Below are positions 25,532-33,886 of a DNA stretch of 64,000 bases, one piece after another. Source of the stretch: Mesoterricola silvestris (GTDB lineage: Bacteria > Acidobacteriota > Holophagae > Holophagales > Holophagaceae); NCBI RefSeq assembly GCF_030295405.1, contig NZ_AP027080.1, forward strand, positions 1,550,001 to 1,614,000, given 5' to 3'. A program made the translations under genes and the position numbers. The notes beneath the pieces were generated by a model, which made no database searches, had not been told where the DNA came from, and was given only the letters and a program-made list of their open reading frames with translations. The first letter of the stretch is position 1; each line of letters begins with the position of its first letter.

Positions 25532-25787
25532 CGGTCCGTCCGGAAAAGGGGCTGCACGCTAGAGGCTATCGACCCGCCCGGAGAGTGTCATGTGAAAGTT
25601 TCCGTGTGCGATTCCCGTGACATTGGCCTATTCCAGGAGTCGGGAATACCTCTGGCGCCCGGGTGCGGCGGGCCTGTTTCCGGGTCCTGACAGGCCGCGG
25701 GGGGACGGCGCCGGAAGGGGACGCGGGCCCAGGGAATGCGATCCGGCATGAGGCTTGATGGGGAGAGGGGCGTTCCCGGGAGCGCCC

Positions 25788-26063
25788 ATGAAAGCCATCC
25801 TTCTCTCCGGCCTCCTCGCCTTCATGCCCCTCCAGGGCGGCAAGGCCAAGGCCCCGCCGGAACCCATCGACCTGAACACGGCCACGGCCACGGAGCTCAT
25901 GCAACTGCCCCGGGTGGGCGCCCGCACCGCGGCCCGGATCCTGGACTACCGCAGGACCCACGGCCCCTTCCGCAAACCCGAGGAGATCATGAACATCAAG
26001 GGCATCGGGGAGAAGGCCTTCCTGCGCCTGCGGCCCCACCTCCGGGCGGGAGAGGCGCCGTGA
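25788..26063 (+). CDS. comEA: ComEA-like helix-hairpin-helix DNA-binding protein
   Basis: 91 residues. A short signal peptide (AILLSGLLAFMPLQGG) is followed by one ComEA domain: PIDLNTATATELMQLPRVGARTAARILDYRRTHGPF and EEIMNIKGIGEKAFLRLRPHL, giving two helix-hairpin-helix motifs (LPRVGARTA, IKGIGEKA). Such periplasmic proteins bind incoming DNA in natural transformation. Start 25788 gives a proper signal peptide. The stop overlaps the GTG start of the pseudopilin gene (GTGA), and radC follows, so the cluster resembles a competence or DNA-processing operon. Confidence 0.88.
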   Translation: MKAILLSGLLAFMPLQGGKAKAPPEPIDLNTATATELMQLPRVGARTAARILDYRRTHGPFRKPEEIMNIKGIGEKAFLRLRPHLRAGEAP

Positions 26064-26539
26064 AGGCGCAGGGGCACACCCTCCTGGAGGCCCTGCTGGT
26101 CCTGGCCCTCCTGTCGATCCTCGGGGCCGCGGGGGGGGTGGCCCTGGCGACCCAGGGGCCCGGCCTGACCTTCCTGCCGGCGGAGCTCCGGGCGGCCGTG
26201 GACCAGGCCTTCCTCCTGGCCCGGGCCCGGGGCGGGGATGTGCGCCTGGCCCTTGGGGGGCCGGGGGGGGACGTGGCGCCGGTGGTCCTTCCCCGGGGCC
26301 TGCGGTGGGGGCTGCCCGGCGCGGGGGTGCCCGTCCCGCCGGGGCTGCGGCAGCCCCGCAGGGCCCACCTCACCGGCGCCGCCCACCCGGTGGTCACGGT
26401 CACCCCCCGCGGCACCGCCACCGGCACGGCCTGGTACCTCACGGACGGCCGGGATGCCGTATACGTGGGGCTCACCGGGCGGGGCGAGGTGCATGTGCGG
26501 AGGTGGCGTGCGAGCCGGTGGGCCTGGGCCGACACCTGA
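26060..26539 (+). CDS. Type IV pilin-like/GspH-type pseudopilin
   Basis: 159 residues. VKAQG-HTLLEALLVLALLSILGAAGG is a type III (prepilin) signal: cleavage after Gly5, with Glu at +5 of the mature protein and an N-terminal hydrophobic helix. The remainder is beta-rich with little similarity, as in GspH/FimT minor pilins. A prepilin peptidase elsewhere would process it, after which it would join a type II secretion or type IV pilus/competence pseudopilus. GTG start shares bases with the comEA stop; the stop shares a base with the radC ATG. The position 3' of comEA suggests a DNA-uptake pilus role. Confidence 0.78.
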   Translation: MKAQGHTLLEALLVLALLSILGAAGGVALATQGPGLTFLPAELRAAVDQAFLLARARGGDVRLALGGPGGDVAPVVLPRGLRWGLPGAGVPVPPGLRQPRRAHLTGAAHPVVTVTPRGTATGTAWYLTDGRDAVYVGLTGRGEVHVRRWRASRWAWADT

Positions 26540-27213
26540 TGCGCATCGCCGACCTCTCCCCCCACCAGCGCCCCCGGGAGCGGCTCATGGCCGGTCTGGG
26601 CGGGGAACTGGGCGATGCCGAACTCCTGGCCCTGCTCTGGGGTTCCGGCACCCGGGGCCTCAGCGCCATCGACCTGGCCCAGGGGCTGCTGGCCCAGCAC
26701 GGCGGCCTCCCGGGCCTCCTGGGCCTGGGCCCCGCGGAATGGTCGGCCCTCCCCGGCCTGGGCCCCGCCAAGGCCGGCCAGCTATGGGCGGCGGCGGAGC
26801 TGGCCCGCAGGGTTTTCCGGGGCCCGGTCCGGCCCCGGCTCCACACCCCCCAGGCCGCCGGCGCCTACCTCCTGGAGCGGTGCCGGGGCTGGACCGAGGA
26901 ACGCTTCGGCCTCCTGGCCCTGAACGCCCGGGGCCTGCTGTTGGCGGACCGCCTCCTCAGCCAGGGCACCGCCCTGGGCACCCTGGTATCGCCCCGCGAG
27001 TTCTTCCGGGAAGCGCTGCGGTTCGGGGCGGTGTCAGCCATCGCCTTCCACAACCACCCCAGCGGCGAGGTCCAGCCCAGCGGCGAGGACCGCCGGCTCA
27101 CCAAGCGCCTGCGGGAGGCGGGGGAGATGCTGGGAGTGCCCCTGTCCGATCACCTGATCATCGGCGCCGAAGGGTTCCACAGCTTCCGGACGGCGGAAGG
27201 GTGGGGGGGCTAA
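26539..27213 (+). CDS. radC: RadC-family JAB/MPN domain protein
   Basis: 224 residues. The N-terminal helix-hairpin-helix part (MRIADLSPHQRPRERLMAGLGGELGDAELLALLWGSGTRG; LPGLGPAKAGQL) precedes the JAB/MPN domain with metal motif AFHNHPSGEVQPSGEDRRLTKRL (His-x-His then Asp) and the closing LSDHLIIGAEGFHSF. RadC was once tied to DNA repair, but its activity remains unsettled; many members are linked to natural competence. Here the gene directly follows comEA and a pseudopilin with single-base overlap (TGATG), which supports a competence-linked function. Confidence 0.93.
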   Translation: MRIADLSPHQRPRERLMAGLGGELGDAELLALLWGSGTRGLSAIDLAQGLLAQHGGLPGLLGLGPAEWSALPGLGPAKAGQLWAAAELARRVFRGPVRPRLHTPQAAGAYLLERCRGWTEERFGLLALNARGLLLADRLLSQGTALGTLVSPREFFREALRFGAVSAIAFHNHPSGEVQPSGEDRRLTKRLREAGEMLGVPLSDHLIIGAEGFHSFRTAEGWGG

Positions 27214-27222
27214 GGGTGGAAA

Positions 27223-29730
27223 TCAGGGGAGTGGGGCCGGATCCGCGTGCCTTGGCTCCGCCAGAATGCGGACGTCCGCCAGCCGGATCCTCATGGTGCT
27301 GCCCTCGCTGAACTGGGATGCGAACTGGAGGTCGATGCGCTCTCCGGCCAGGCCGTCCAGGGGGAAGACCCGCTGCACCCAGCCTTCCCCGGCGTCGGCG
27401 TGGGTGATGCGCGCCAGCTCCCGGTGGGTGCCTCCGTGGGGCCCCTGGACGCGGATGACCAGGGCGTCCTCGGAGCCCGGGGCGGGGGCGGACACGTGGG
27501 TCCACAGGCGCAGCTCCAGGCGGACGGGGCCCGGCGGCAGGGCCACTTCCTGGGCCAGGTAGGGGTGCTTGCCCGGGCGCAGGGAGGTGGCGTCGAAGAC
27601 CCGGCACTCGGATCCGGGCAACCCCGGCGGCGGGGGTTCCGCGGATTCGAGCCGGGCGTCCGTCACCCAGCCGCCCGAACCGAAGTCCTCCGACTGGAGG
27701 CCAGGGTCCAGCAGGACCTGCTGGCGGGGGTTGGCCAGGGTGAACGCCACCTCCCGGGAATGCACCACCTGGTCCTCCCGGTCCCGGAGGGCGGCCCGGA
27801 AGCCGTGGGGTCCGTTGGCCAGCAGCCTGGAGGCCGGCAGGCGCAGGTGGAAGGGGGCGGCGCCGGCCTTGCCCACCTGCACGCCGTCCACCAGGAAAGC
27901 TACGCACTTCACCTGGGACGGGTCGGGCACCGCAAGGGCCAGCAGCACCTCCTCCCCCAGCGGCTCGGCGGAAACCTCCACGCTGGGCAGCCACGCGTCC
28001 ACCGGTTCGGTCAAGCGGCCCGGCTTGCCCACCCCCACCGCGCCGAAGGCGTCCCGCACCGCGAGGTCCTCCCGGGAATCCGGGCCGTAGAGGCGGCGGG
28101 CCACCGCCAGGGCGGCGCGGCGCGCGTCCCGGTAGTCGCTGAGGGGCTGCAGTTCCTGGGTCAGGGCCTGGTACCAGATGGCCGCGGCGCGATCGTTCCC
28201 GATGCCGGCCATGCCCTGGGGGAGCAGGGGGCTGCTCCAGGGGGGCGCGCCCCCGGGGCGGGGGGAGGCCTTTTCCTCCGGGGAACCGGTGGCGGCGGCT
28301 CCGGCGCTCAGGAAGCAGAGGGCGCGGTTCAGGGGGCCCGCCGCCACGTGCGGGTCCTGGATGCGGCCCAGGGCGGGGAACCAGCGATCCGGATGGCCCA
28401 TCCGGGCCGGTTCGGCCATGTGGCGCATCAGTTCGGGTTCGGTGCCCTTGGGCCGGGGCTGGACCTGGAGACGCCAGGCGGTCCCCCCGTCGCCGATGTG
28501 GTTGCTGAACAGCCCCGAGGCCGGGTTGCCGCCGCCGGTGCGCGACCAGGTGTCGATCATCTGCCCAAAGAAGTCCGCGGTGGCCTCATCCAGGCCCCGG
28601 GCCTCGGCGCAGCCGTCGAGACCCGCCCGGCTGCTCCCGATGACCCCGTGGGTGAACTCATGGCCGAGGATGGCGGGGAAAACGAGGGGGTCGTAGGCCT
28701 GGGCGCGGCCCACCCGGATGATCCCGGTGGCGCCCGACCGGTCCCAGTGCACATCGTCGGCAGGGGGACCCCCGAGGAGGACCCGGACCCGGGTTCCCCT
28801 GCCATCGAAGCCATGGCGACCGTGCACGCGTTCGAAATAGGTCCAGGCGGCCGCCAGGGCGTGGGCCGCGCTGGCGGCCGTGCGCTCCCCTTCGTCGCCG
28901 GGCTTCTCCCCCAGGTCCACCACCCGCGCTTCCCCGGTGTGCCCCGCGTCCCCGCAGGCCTCCACGGTGTTGCCGCCGGCCAGGCCCCGCACCGGATCCC
29001 GGAGCAGGGGGCGGCCCCCGCCCGGGGGAAGGGTGGCGTCCAGGTCCACCGTGGCCGGGTCCAGGGCCGGCACCCGCACCCGCACGGGGGTGCCCAGGGC
29101 AGGGGCCAGGGGCCGTTCCTCCAGCACCCGCCCGCTGGTGGCGTCCAGCACATGGACCGCGTCCCTGGACCGGTCGGGGCCGGGCCAGCGGGCTTCCACC
29201 CGGTAGGCCCGCACATAGCCGGCGGCCACCCGGGGACGGGCCAGGGCGTCCGTCTCCCCCGGCCTCGCCAGATCCAGGGCGCGCATCACCGGGAAAAGGA
29301 CCAGGAGCGGCTTGGACAGCCGGGGCGAATTCGCAGCGGGAAAGCGGGCCTGGAGCGCCGCCACCGCCCGAGCGGGTTCGAGGATCGGCCGGTGGGCTCC
29401 CAGCACCGGCGGCAGGTGCGCCGCGCCGCCGGCCCCGCGCAGGAGGGCCAGGGAGGGCGTCGCGGGCAGGGAGGCGCCCTCACTCGCGTGGGTGATCCCT
29501 TCCGATCCCAGGACCGGAAGGCTGTCCAGGAATTGGACCCACCGGGCGTGCGTCCCCGCTCCGTCCCGGAAGGACTCCAGGGGCACCCACGCGGCGCCGG
29601 GTCCCAGATCCGGCAGGCCGACTCCAGGCGGGGTGGCCGAGGCGGCCGGAGCCAGGACCAGCATGGAGGCGAGGAGGCCCAGGGAGATTCCTCGGCGGAT
29701 GGGGAAGGGCGGGGCAAACGGGCTTCGCAT
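27223..29730 (-). CDS. Secreted M4 (thermolysin-like) metallopeptidase with C-terminal domain
   Basis: 835 residues. Signal peptide (LGLLASMLVLAPAASA), a pro-region with the FTP/PepSY pattern (about 40-240), then the M4 catalytic domain. HEFTH at 357-361 gives two zinc ligands and the base; the third ligand is E382 in GLDEATADFFG, where the usual N-E is D-E. The later DPHVAAGPLNRALCFLS carries the catalytic His region. From about residue 560 a long C-terminal part ends in a beta-sandwich-like segment (LRLWTHVSAPAPGSEDALVIRVQG), perhaps a P- or carbohydrate-binding domain. Extracellular protein digestion. Start ATG 29730 is chosen for its signal peptide; 29811 is an alternative. Compare the second M4 gene at 48882. 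Confidence 0.85.
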   Translation of the reverse strand: MRSPFAPPFPIRRGISLGLLASMLVLAPAASATPPGVGLPDLGPGAAWVPLESFRDGAGTHARWVQFLDSLPVLGSEGITHASEGASLPATPSLALLRGAGGAAHLPPVLGAHRPILEPARAVAALQARFPAANSPRLSKPLLVLFPVMRALDLARPGETDALARPRVAAGYVRAYRVEARWPGPDRSRDAVHVLDATSGRVLEERPLAPALGTPVRVRVPALDPATVDLDATLPPGGGRPLLRDPVRGLAGGNTVEACGDAGHTGEARVVDLGEKPGDEGERTAASAAHALAAAWTYFERVHGRHGFDGRGTRVRVLLGGPPADDVHWDRSGATGIIRVGRAQAYDPLVFPAILGHEFTHGVIGSSRAGLDGCAEARGLDEATADFFGQMIDTWSRTGGGNPASGLFSNHIGDGGTAWRLQVQPRPKGTEPELMRHMAEPARMGHPDRWFPALGRIQDPHVAAGPLNRALCFLSAGAAATGSPEEKASPRPGGAPPWSSPLLPQGMAGIGNDRAAAIWYQALTQELQPLSDYRDARRAALAVARRLYGPDSREDLAVRDAFGAVGVGKPGRLTEPVDAWLPSVEVSAEPLGEEVLLALAVPDPSQVKCVAFLVDGVQVGKAGAAPFHLRLPASRLLANGPHGFRAALRDREDQVVHSREVAFTLANPRQQVLLDPGLQSEDFGSGGWVTDARLESAEPPPPGLPGSECRVFDATSLRPGKHPYLAQEVALPPGPVRLELRLWTHVSAPAPGSEDALVIRVQGPHGGTHRELARITHADAGEGWVQRVFPLDGLAGERIDLQFASQFSEGSTMRIRLADVRILAEPRHADPAPLP

Positions 29731-29865
29731 TCGGAAGGAATGTGGACGGCGGGCACGAGGTTCCCGCCCGCCGCGGGGGCGGGGTTGGAACCCTCCGGGG
29801 GGTGGAGGCATTCCTGGGCGGGTCCCTCGATGGTCCCCAGCGGATCCCGAACCGGAAGGTCATGC

Positions 29866-30315
29866 ATGTCCCAACCATTTGTTGCCCGGAGGCTGTCGTT
29901 GGCTTTCCTGCTTGCTTCCAGCCCCCTGCTGAAGGCCGCGGAGGCCGGGCCCGTCCCGGAACCCGGGCCCTTCGCCTTCCGCTACAGCGGCCCGGTTGGC
30001 CCGGCACTCGCCTTCCCCTGCCTGGCGGGGACCCGCGAGGCCGGCCGCCCCGGGCTCCTGGAAACGGCCGGGCAGGGCTTGGCCTTCCCGCCCCTCCCTG
30101 CTGCGCCCGGGGGGCCCCGCCTCCCGAGGGTCACCTACCCCGGGGAGCGCGCCTGGGTCGAGGCGCTGGATCTGGTGGCGTCGCTGTCCGGGGTTTTCAT
30201 CGAACCCCGCGGACGGCTCGGCCCGGGCGGCGCGGCGGGGTCCTGGGATAGGCCCACGGCAGACCGCTGGTATCCGAGGATTCGGACGTCCGAGGAACCA
30301 GGAAAACAATTATAA
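29866..30315 (+). CDS. Hypothetical small secreted protein
   Basis: 149 residues with a probable signal peptide (RRLSLAFLLASSPLLKAAEA). The mature part is Pro/Gly-rich (AFRYSGPVGPALAFPCLAGTREAGRPGLLETAG) and I recognise no domain. The composition is close to what random translation of this DNA would give apart from the signal-like start, so the gene call is tentative. It lies divergent from the M4 peptidase and 51 nt upstream of the LRR gene. The 3' end includes the 12-bp palindrome TCGGACGTCCGA (30282-30293), which may belong to the control region of the next gene instead. Confidence 0.4.
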   Translation: MSQPFVARRLSLAFLLASSPLLKAAEAGPVPEPGPFAFRYSGPVGPALAFPCLAGTREAGRPGLLETAGQGLAFPPLPAAPGGPRLPRVTYPGERAWVEALDLVASLSGVFIEPRGRLGPGGAAGSWDRPTADRWYPRIRTSEEPGKQL

Positions 30316-30366
30316 CACATTCATTGAATGGGGCCATGGGGCCCCGGCCTTGAAGGAAATGATTCC

Positions 30367-31767
30367 ATGCGTCTGTCCACCACCTCCTGGGCGCTCGCCC
30401 TGCTCCTGCTTTCGGGAGGCGTCGCCGCCGTCGCCCACCCGGGCCCGACCAAGAAGGTCAGGACCAGCCCCGGGCCCTCCCCGGCCACCTCCACCGCCTT
30501 GGCCCTGTCGCCATCCGCCTCGTCCTCTTCCTCTTCCCCCCGCCCCCTCCTGGGAAGGATGCCCTTGGACCTGGCGAACCATTGCGCGACCTTCCTGGAT
30601 GAGCGGGACATCGCCCGCCTCATGCAGGCCAGCAGGGCCGACCTTGCCAGGGTGCTGGGCAAGTCCGGAATGCGGATGCTTTCCCGCAGGCACAGCCTCG
30701 CCCCCACCCGTGTGGATTTCGGGGAGGAGGGGGCCAGGCGCTCCAGCTACGCCGGCCACCGGCACCTGGAACTGTGGGGCATGGACGAGCGGATCCACAC
30801 CTGGCTCGCGGACAACCGGGAAGCGGAGATCGTGGACCTGAAGCACGCGCCCGGGAATGTCTACTCGATCAAGGATCTGCTCATGCTAGGCCGCTTCCCG
30901 CGCTTGACCCGCCTCACCGTCAACGTGGACATCGATGAATTCGAAACGAAGTACCCCGCCGCGGCCCCGGAGGGCCCGGCCACGGCCCCCCTGGCGGCCC
31001 TCACCTCCTTGACCCTCGATAGCGATGAGCACTACATCGATTGCTCCGACCTGGACCTGGCCCCGCTCCTGGCCGGGTGCAGGCTCCGCCACCTGGACCT
31101 CGGCGGGTGCGCCCTGGGCGTGGAGGGCTCCGGCTCCTTCGCGCAGAATCTCTACAAGGTCCTGCCCGCCCACGGCGCGTCCCTCCGGTCCCTGGTCGTG
31201 AACATCGAAGGGATTCACGAGGATGAGGAGGGCCTGAACCTGGCGGCCGCCCTCGGCGACCTCCCGGGGCTGCGCCACCTCGCCTTCGTGGATTCCAACA
31301 TCGCCCACACCCTGAACCCCGAGGTTCGCGCGGCGCTGGGGGCCTCCCTGTCCCGCATGACGGCCCTGGAAAGCCTCGACTGCTTCGGGATGGTGGAAGC
31401 CTCGGACCCGGAGCGGGGTTGCGGCATCTTCAAGAATCTCCCCCCCTCCCTGAAGCGCCTCCACGAGGTGTTCGAGATCGACGAGCGGGGCCCGGAGGGG
31501 AACCTGATCCCGGCGGCCCCCTTCCTGCGGGCCCTGGACCGGCTCCCCGCCCTGGAGGAACTCTCCTTCCGGTCCCCCCTGGACCTGGGGGTCACCCGCG
31601 CCCTGGTCGACGCCCTCCTGGAAAAGCCCTCCTTCCGGTGCCTGAAGATCCGGTTCGAAGCCGAGGAGGACGGCCAGGAGGAGGCGATCAGGGCCTCCCT
31701 GGGGCTGCTCGCGGAGACCTTCGAGAAGGCCGGAAAGAGGCTGGAGTTCTCGAACATCGAAGGGTAG
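30367..31767 (+). CDS. Secreted F-box-like/leucine-rich repeat protein
   Basis: 466 residues. Signal peptide (TTSWALALLLLSGGVAAVAHPG), a Ser/Pro/Thr-rich linker (about 30-58) and then an F-box-like helix set at about 61-96: LLGRMPLDLANHCATFLDERDIARLMQASRADLARVL. From about residue 180 come leucine-rich segments: LTRLTVNVDIDEF, LTSLTLDSDEHYIDCSDLDLAPLL, CRLRHLDLGGCALG, LRHLAFVDSNIAHTL, ALESLDCFGMV, LEELSFRSPLDL. F-box plus LRR is a eukaryotic ubiquitin-ligase adaptor layout, found in some bacterial effectors. Here export by a Sec signal suggests a cell-surface or secreted interaction protein. AT-rich DNA at 30303-30326 with TATAAC may be its promoter. Confidence 0.7.
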   Translation: MRLSTTSWALALLLLSGGVAAVAHPGPTKKVRTSPGPSPATSTALALSPSASSSSSSPRPLLGRMPLDLANHCATFLDERDIARLMQASRADLARVLGKSGMRMLSRRHSLAPTRVDFGEEGARRSSYAGHRHLELWGMDERIHTWLADNREAEIVDLKHAPGNVYSIKDLLMLGRFPRLTRLTVNVDIDEFETKYPAAAPEGPATAPLAALTSLTLDSDEHYIDCSDLDLAPLLAGCRLRHLDLGGCALGVEGSGSFAQNLYKVLPAHGASLRSLVVNIEGIHEDEEGLNLAAALGDLPGLRHLAFVDSNIAHTLNPEVRAALGASLSRMTALESLDCFGMVEASDPERGCGIFKNLPPSLKRLHEVFEIDERGPEGNLIPAAPFLRALDRLPALEELSFRSPLDLGVTRALVDALLEKPSFRCLKIRFEAEEDGQEEAIRASLGLLAETFEKAGKRLEFSNIEG

Positions 31768-31848
31768 GGGGCTCGGCGGGGAGGATCGTCGGGCCCGCCC
31801 CGGCAGGGGTGCCTGGACGGGGCGAAAGGCCCAGGCTGAAGAGCCCTC

Positions 31849-33237
31849 CTAGGTCCAGGCCGTATGCACCGCCACGCCTGGGCGGTCGAAGCGCTCGTAG
31901 GTGTGGGCACCGAAGAAGTCCCGCTGGGCCTGGATGACGGAGGCGGTGCCCCGGGGGGTGCGAAGGGTGTCGAACCAGGCCAGGGAGGCGGAGAGGCCGG
32001 GCACAGGCAGGCCCGCCAGCACCGCGGCGGACACCACCCGGCGCCAGGCGGGTTCGCGCCTGCGCAGTTCCTCGGCGAAGCGGGGGGCGAAGGCCAGCAG
32101 GTCCGGCGCGGGGGTCTTCAGGAAGGCCTCGCGCACGTCCTCCAGGAACCGCGCGCGGATGATGCAGCCGGCGGTCCAGATGCGGGCCATTTCCGAGAGC
32201 TCGGTGCCGTAGCCCCGCTGGGCGCTGGCGGCGCGCAGGAGGTCGAAGCCCTGGGCGTAGCTGGCGATCTTGGAGGCGTAGAGGGCGTCGCGCAGATCGT
32301 CCAGGGCGAGGGGGGCCAGGGCGGCGCTTTCGCTGGGGAAGAGCTCGGCCGCGGCCAGGCGCCGGGGGCGGGCCGCGCTGAGGCTCCGGGCCTCCACGGC
32401 GGCGGCCAGGGTGGGGATGGGGACCCCGGCCTCCGCCGCGGCCAGGACGGTCCAGGCGCCCGTGCCCTTCTGGCCGGCCTGGTCGAGGATGGCGTCCACC
32501 AGGAACCCGGCGCTGAGGGGGTCGGGGGTGCGCAGGATGCGGGCGGTGATCTCCACCAGATAGCTGTCCAGTTCCCCCCGGTTCCAGTCCTCGAAGACCT
32601 GGGCGGCGCCGGGCGCCGTGAGGCCCAGGCCCCGGCGCAGCAGGAACGCGGTCTCGGCGATGAGCTGCATGTCGCCGTACTCGATGCCGTTGTGCACCAT
32701 CTTCACGAAGTGTCCGGCCGAACCCGCCCCGCAGTAGGCCACGCAGGGCCCCGCGGCGCCCCGGGCGGCCATGGCCTCCAGGTAGGGGCGCAGGGTCTCG
32801 AAGGCCGCGCGGTCCCCGCCGGGCATGATCGCGGGGCCCTTCAGGGCGCCCTCCTCGCCGCCGGAGACGCCCATGCCCAGGAAGGACCAGGCGCGGCCGG
32901 CCCGCAGGCGGCGGTCCGTGTCCGTGAAGTGGCTGTTGCCCGCGTCCACCAGGACGTCCCCGGCCTCCAGGAGGGGGTCCACCTGGGCGAGGACGGCGTC
33001 CACGGCGGGGCCCGCGTTCACCATGAGGAGGATCCGCCGGGGGCGCGCCAGGGAGGCGACGAAGGCCTCCATGGACTCCGCCACGGCGATGCGGGCCTCG
33101 GGGTGGTCCGCCTCCAGGCGCAGGCCCGCCTCGGGGCTGCGGTCGTAGCCGGCCACGGAGAATCCGCGGCCGGCCAGGTTCCGGGCGAGATTGGCGCCCA
33201 TGACGCCCAGTCCGATCACGCCGATTTCGCTACCCAT
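31849..33237 (-). CDS. gnd: 6-phosphogluconate dehydrogenase, decarboxylating
   Basis: 462 residues; converts 6-phosphogluconate to ribulose 5-phosphate and CO2 with NADP. N-terminal Rossmann motif IGVIGLGVMGANLARNLAGRGF; substrate site GVSGGEEGALKGPAIMPGG and VKMVHNGIEYGDMQLIAE (Lys and Asn of the active site); the C-terminal all-helical part includes YAQGFDLLRAAS and WTAGCIIRARFL. Length is that of the long homodimeric form. ATG 33237 is preferred over a GTG 12 nt upstream because GGAGGA lies at the right distance. It overlaps pgl by 8 nt; last gene of the zwf-pgl-gnd run. Confidence 0.96.
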   Translation of the reverse strand: MGSEIGVIGLGVMGANLARNLAGRGFSVAGYDRSPEAGLRLEADHPEARIAVAESMEAFVASLARPRRILLMVNAGPAVDAVLAQVDPLLEAGDVLVDAGNSHFTDTDRRLRAGRAWSFLGMGVSGGEEGALKGPAIMPGGDRAAFETLRPYLEAMAARGAAGPCVAYCGAGSAGHFVKMVHNGIEYGDMQLIAETAFLLRRGLGLTAPGAAQVFEDWNRGELDSYLVEITARILRTPDPLSAGFLVDAILDQAGQKGTGAWTVLAAAEAGVPIPTLAAAVEARSLSAARPRRLAAAELFPSESAALAPLALDDLRDALYASKIASYAQGFDLLRAASAQRGYGTELSEMARIWTAGCIIRARFLEDVREAFLKTPAPDLLAFAPRFAEELRRREPAWRRVVSAAVLAGLPVPGLSASLAWFDTLRTPRGTASVIQAQRDFFGAHTYERFDRPGVAVHTAWT

Positions 33238-33886
33238 GGTGTCCTCCACTCAGATCCGTGACGATGGTCAGGCCCCGGAAGCCGCTGGCGGGCAGGGCGG
33301 GGTCCCCCTGGAGCAGCCTCGCCAGGGCGGGGGCCTTGGCGGCGCCGGAGGCCATCAGGATGCCCGCGGGCGCCGCCGCCAGAAGGTCCCTTCCCAGGGT
33401 CATGCGCCCGGGGGGCGGCTTGGGGCTGGCGTCCACCGCGTGGACCCGGTCCGGGGGCCAGGGGCGGCCCGGGAAGAGCGAAGCCGAATGGCCGTCCTCG
33501 CCCAGGCCCAGGAGCAGCACGTCCAGGCCCCCGTCGAAGGCCGCGTCCAGGCCCGCCTCCACGCGCCGGCAGGCCTCCTCGGCGCTTTCGCCGTCCAGGT
33601 AGAGCGGGAGTTCGGCCTCCGGAGGATCGGCGGGGTCCAGGTAGCCCAGGCGGTAGGCCTCGCCCCGGTTGGAATCCGGGTCGGCGAAGGGCACGCGGCG
33701 CTCGTCCACCCAGGTCAGGCGCACCCGGCGCCATCGGGGTCCCAGGGCCAGCCGCGCCAGTCCCAGCACCGCCGCGGCGCTGCCGCCGGACACCGCCAGG
33801 CGCGGGTGGGGCAGGGCCTCCAGGGCCCCGCGCAGCAGGGCCGCGGCGGCCGCCAGGGGCGTGGCGGCGCGCACCAGGTCAGCCAC
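33230..33886 (-). CDS. pgl: 6-phosphogluconolactonase
   Basis: 218 residues; hydrolyses 6-phosphogluconolactone between zwf and gnd steps. Family blocks: [59 protein letters not shown] (catalytic Asp-Gly-His) and RMTLGRDLLAAAPAGILMASGAAKA. Translation starts at GTG. It overlaps zwf by 8 nt on one side and gnd by 8 nt on the other, so the three enzymes are tightly co-translated in pathway order. Slightly shorter than the usual 230-240 residues. Confidence 0.94.
   Translation of the reverse strand: MADLVRAATPLAAAAALLRGALEALPHPRLAVSGGSAAAVLGLARLALGPRWRRVRLTWVDERRVPFADPDSNRGEAYRLGYLDPADPPEAELPLYLDGESAEEACRRVEAGLDAAFDGGLDVLLLGLGEDGHSASLFPGRPWPPDRVHAVDASPKPPPGRMTLGRDLLAAAPAGILMASGAAKAPALARLLQGDPALPASGFRGLTIVTDLSGGHHG

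Noticed and set aside
27247-29865. Long plus-strand frame running through the M4 peptidase gene
   Set aside because: Antisense to a gene with a signal peptide and HEFTH motif; only the final 150 codons beyond 29866 are kept, as a tentative small secreted protein.
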